DNA of 64,000 nt, from the NCBI GenBank assembly GCA_017416155.1, contig JAFQDE010000021.1, positions 62,001 through 126,000 on the forward strand, read 5' to 3'. The first letter of the stretch is position 1. Every line of letters starts with the position of its first letter. Below the pieces are notes generated by a model that had not been told where the DNA came from, did not search any database, and saw only the letters and a list, made by a program, of their open reading frames with translations. Positions 61,872-64,000 of this stretch are shown here, piece by piece. The position numbers and the translations under genes are program-made. The DNA comes from Tyzzerella sp. (GTDB taxonomy: Bacteria > Bacillota > Clostridia > Lachnospirales > Lachnospiraceae).

Positions 61872-62111
61872 TCATTTTTTTGTGATACCAAGGAGCGGTA
61901 ATTCAATATTGTCACCCGTTCCATATTCATCCATGTGTTTCTTTGCTTGAAGTGCAAGAGTTCCATTATCGATAATTGTTTTTGCAACCTTCTGAACTGC
62001 TTCACTCCTTTTGATTTCTCTATCTAATTGTTCCTCATCTAAACTATCATCGTTTAGACGTTCAATTGCTTCGAACAAATAATTGTTTAAGTCTGTTAAA
62101 GTATTCTTCAT
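61872..62111 (-). CDS. Small early phage protein
   Basis: 79 residues from the ATG at 62111 (TAGGAGGAATT upstream): MKNTLTDLNNYLFEAIERLN, EEQLDREIKRSEAVQKVAKT, DNGTLALQAKKHM, ending LPLLGITKK. The pattern is common in clostridial and staphylococcal phages beside an HNH gene, but no function is assigned. After the TGA stop the same frame stays open for 26 codons and encodes a heptad-like stretch, as described in the findings. Confidence 0.65.
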   Translation of the reverse strand: MKNTLTDLNNYLFEAIERLNDDSLDEEQLDREIKRSEAVQKVAKTIIDNGTLALQAKKHMDEYGTGDNIELPLLGITKK

Positions 62112-62218
62112 AATTCCTCCTAATTTTACAACCACTCCTTTCTCCCACTCAGCTGACGAATGGGAGGTATTTTTCATGGCTTTTGTGTGATATATTTTCT
62201 ATCCCCATAGGGTAGTGC

Positions 62219-62371
62219 CTAAATTGGTATTCTTCTAGTTGCATGCGTGCGTTTACTCACGACTACGATGTAGTCTTTGGTTTCCTGCTGCAACATCCAG
62301 TTCTCAGGTACCAGTCCTGCGTTATCTACCACCTTCTTGTATTTCAGTGGTAATTTCTTAGGTTGTTTCAT
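62219..62371 (-). CDS. DUF6906-like small phage protein
   Basis: 50 residues from the ATG at 62369-62371 with GGAGGTAGAAG upstream: MKQPKKLPLKYKKVVDNAGL, VPENWMLQQETKDYIVVVSK and RTHATRRIPI. The central NWMLQQETKDYIVVV has the DUF6906 look. It overlaps the upstream gene by 14 bases. The function is unknown. Confidence 0.6.
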   Translation of the reverse strand: MKQPKKLPLKYKKVVDNAGLVPENWMLQQETKDYIVVVSKRTHATRRIPI

Positions 62372-62813
62372 CTTCTACCTCCAAATAGTTTCTTCCTACA
62401 ATCTGCATCCAATCTAAATCTGGATAGTGTTCTATGAACGTCTCCTGCGCGATGCGCATTAACAGTTCTGCATGTTCTTGGTTTTTGTGAACTGCTGCCG
62501 GTGTTTCTCGATGGTGCCTCCAACACAGATTTACCCGAAGCCCAAATGCATCACTTACCCACTTGTCATCACCAAAGATTACGTGATGTTCTTCCGTATA
62601 TGCGTGCTCTTCATAAAAGTTGTCCAGGAGCATACAGAGAAAACATCTTTTGTCATCCTTGTGTTGCATAATGCTTGGCACCTTCTTGTAGTGTTTCTTT
62701 TTCTTCTTTTTTCGTTGCACCGGTGCAGCTTTCTTGTTTTGCGGTTTCTTTTGACGTTTCTCCTGCATCCAGGATGCTTTTGGAAATGCCATCGCGCTGT
62801 AATCAATACTCAT
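62358..62813 (-). CDS. HNH-like (recombination endonuclease-type) phage protein
   Basis: 151 residues with a basic N-terminus (KKKKKKHYKKV) and a Cys/His-rich core: RCFLCMLLDNFYEEHAYTEEHHVIFG, then LRVNLCWRHHRETPAAVHKN. The CxxC...HH...C-x-x-HH pattern fits a zinc-stabilised HNH-type nuclease such as NinG/DUF968-like proteins. It probably acts on recombination or replication intermediates. ATG at 62813 has GAGAAGG upstream. Confidence 0.65.
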   Translation of the reverse strand: MSIDYSAMAFPKASWMQEKRQKKPQNKKAAPVQRKKKKKKHYKKVPSIMQHKDDKRCFLCMLLDNFYEEHAYTEEHHVIFGDDKWVSDAFGLRVNLCWRHHRETPAAVHKNQEHAELLMRIAQETFIEHYPDLDWMQIVGRNYLEVEDETT

Positions 62814-62849
62814 TCAAAAAACCTTCTCGCATTCAGTATTTACTGAGTC

Positions 62850-63299
62850 TCAGGCCTTCTCGGTAGACTCATCAAATTGGTGTTTTGCCTCGTTTCGCAT
62901 CCAAACCGTATACTTGTGTCGCTTTGTGATACGAAATTTGACATCATGACCACTAAGAAGCCTTCCAACCTCTCGCCATTCTTCTTGATTCTTGATAGGC
63001 TCGTTCTTTACGTTTGCATAATCATTTGACTTCCAACGCTCCAAATTCTTCTCTACACTGTTCTTAACAAATTCTGAATCCGTATAGATATTCAAATGGC
63101 AATTCGTATTCAGTCTTTCCAAGGATTTTGCCATTGCGCATAGCACTGATTTATGGTATGTAGTTTCTTCCTCGCTTACGAAATCCTCTCTTGTGATTGC
63201 TTTTCCGTTTTTGACAAACTCCAAAACTGCTGCATACCAGCCTTTTCTAGTTCCCGGACCTTTCAGCGAGGTTTCCAGATATATATTCACTTCAAACAT
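62850..63299 (-). CDS. RNase H-like phage protein
   Basis: 149 residues from the ATG at 63299 (MFEVNIYLET). The RNase H fold is suggested by NIYLETSLKGPGTRKGWYAA at the N-terminus, LNIYTDSEFVKNSV (about residues 72-85, the typical TDS motif) and WREVGRLLSGHDVKFRITKRH. The first catalytic Asp position is replaced by Glu (YLET), so activity on RNA-DNA hybrids is not assured. The gene overlaps the stop of the HUH gene by one base (TGATG). Confidence 0.7.
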   Translation of the reverse strand: MFEVNIYLETSLKGPGTRKGWYAAVLEFVKNGKAITREDFVSEEETTYHKSVLCAMAKSLERLNTNCHLNIYTDSEFVKNSVEKNLERWKSNDYANVKNEPIKNQEEWREVGRLLSGHDVKFRITKRHKYTVWMRNEAKHQFDESTEKA

Positions 63300-64000
63300 C
63301 ACCCATCATCTCCTCTTATTCGTATCATGGTGTACCTACGGTACATGTAACCCGTTGCAGGATTGATTCCTTCATAGATACTGGCCATGTAATAACCTTT
63401 CTTCGGTTTTACTTCACTCTTCCATCTGACGAGCTTGTCCACCTTCGGCTCCGGAAGCGGCATGTTACGTGAAGTGTTATAATTTGCCTCTTTAAGTCTT
63501 GGTTTTGCAATCGTGCCATCCTGATTGTATTCAATGGTGCTTTCGTCTTTTGTCATGTAGTTGGCTAACTTTGTGAAATCCTCATCATAGAACTCACTTT
63601 CTTTGATTGGAACTATATACGTGCCACCGTGCTCCCATGACTTTGTAATCACCTCTGCTGCGCCTTGGATTTTATTCATAACAAAATGAATATGCCATGC
63701 GCCTTTTGTTCCTCTTTCAATGTTGCGGAACCAGAACAGCTCATACCCTTGTTTCTTGAAATATGCCTGCACCTTTCGTTTGGCTTTTTGAAAATGTAAT
63801 AATGCAGCCACCATATTAGGTGGACGTGCACTCTTTTTGTATGTCCATGTACCGAAGTAATCATCGTAGTCAATATAAGCAAGCATCTTCTGTCTGCACC
63901 TTCTTGCTTTGTTCAGACGATTTACTTTTTCCATCTGCTCTTTGGTGGGTTTTTGTCTCTTTATTCTCGGTTGGCTGGGAGCTCCATAATTCCCATCATG
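63299..64000 (-). CDS. HUH-type Rep-like protein (partial, N-terminus outside window)
   Basis: The frame is open at the right edge (visible start of the read is HDGNYGAPSQPRIKRQKPTK), so the protein begins beyond the window. An ATG at 63934 is only an internal option. The metal-binding HUH motif is GAWHIHFVMN (about 90 residues after that ATG) and a candidate nucleophilic Tyr lies in LANYMTKDE. ELFWFRNIERGTKGAW precedes it. The pattern fits rolling-circle-type replication initiators found in phages and plasmids. It is the most upstream gene of the visible early block. Confidence 0.75.
   Translation of the reverse strand, partial: HDGNYGAPSQPRIKRQKPTKEQMEKVNRLNKARRCRQKMLAYIDYDDYFGTWTYKKSARPPNMVAALLHFQKAKRKVQAYFKKQGYELFWFRNIERGTKGAWHIHFVMNKIQGAAEVITKSWEHGGTYIVPIKESEFYDEDFTKLANYMTKDESTIEYNQDGTIAKPRLKEANYNTSRNMPLPEPKVDKLVRWKSEVKPKKGYYMASIYEGINPATGYMYRRYTMIRIRGDDG

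Larger units (their letters stand above)
31256..64000 (-). mobile_element. Prophage, podovirus-like, with a diversity-generating retroelement (right end outside window)
   Basis: All genes from 31388 to the right edge are on the minus strand and follow phage order: replication, small early proteins, DGR, regulator, terminase, portal, scaffold, capsid, connectors, ejection/tail proteins, holins, endolysin. Sheath, tube and tape-measure genes are missing while a giant polyvalent protein and a coiled-coil internal protein follow the connector genes, which fits a short-tailed particle. The integrase and repressor are not in the window and are expected beyond the right edge. Internal terminators separate the late genes into several units. 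All late genes look intact, so the phage may be functional. Confidence 0.9.

Overview
The window reads as the chromosome of a low-GC Gram-positive anaerobe, most likely a Lachnospiraceae-type clostridium. The evidence is the rnc-smc-ftsY cluster, a short RNase E/G, a pta-ackA pair, a PFL-ACT gene pair, TIGR03936/TIGR03960 neighbours and strong AGGAGG ribosome binding sites. The species cannot be named from this sequence alone.

Region 1 (1-30.9 kb) is ordinary host core genome, almost all on the minus strand. It runs through aspartokinase, RNase E/G, the two radical-SAM-linked proteins, isocitrate dehydrogenase and its GntR neighbour, threonine dehydratase, ftsY-smc-rnc, acpP-plsX, rpmF-yceD, ackA-pta, mgtE, then tmcAL (the only clear plus-strand gene), PFL-ACT, a WalJ-like hydrolase, coaE, polA and a HAD nucleotidase. 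An 875-residue DEAD/DEAH helicase with two membrane helices closes the region and is the only unusual host-side gene.

Region 2 (30.9-31.4 kb) is a gene-free boundary. It has three tandem 53-bp repeats rich in inverted repeats, a bidirectional terminator, and two 17-bp direct repeats. The direct repeats read like the 3' end of a tRNA (T-stem plus acceptor strand plus discriminator A), so they are candidate attachment-site copies.

Region 3 (31.3 kb to the right edge) is a prophage whose right end lies outside the window. All its genes are on the minus strand. From right to left it has a replication/DNA-metabolism block (HUH-type Rep, RNase H-like, HNH proteins, ParB-like), a block of small Cys-rich proteins, a diversity-generating retroelement (DGR), a RinA-like regulator, terminase, portal, scaffold, capsid, connectors, a giant 2093-residue polyvalent protein, tail/receptor proteins, holins, a Tad2-like anti-Thoeris protein and an endolysin. 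No sheath, tail tube or tape measure is seen, which suggests a short-tailed (podovirus-like) particle.

The most interesting system is the complete DGR at 55.4-58.2 kb: a reverse transcriptase with YMDD, an Avd-like accessory protein, an AAC-rich template repeat (TR) and two target proteins whose C-terminal variable repeats (VR) differ from the TR at adenines. VR2 matches the TR in length and differs at 12 of 19 core adenines with no change at other core bases. VR1 is exactly 15 bp longer and fits an ancestral TR with one extra AAC3-TAC-GAC unit, so the template itself appears to have changed length. Both targets sit in the early region, away from the tail genes. The gene at the head of this operon carries an A8 tract that puts its start codon out of frame.
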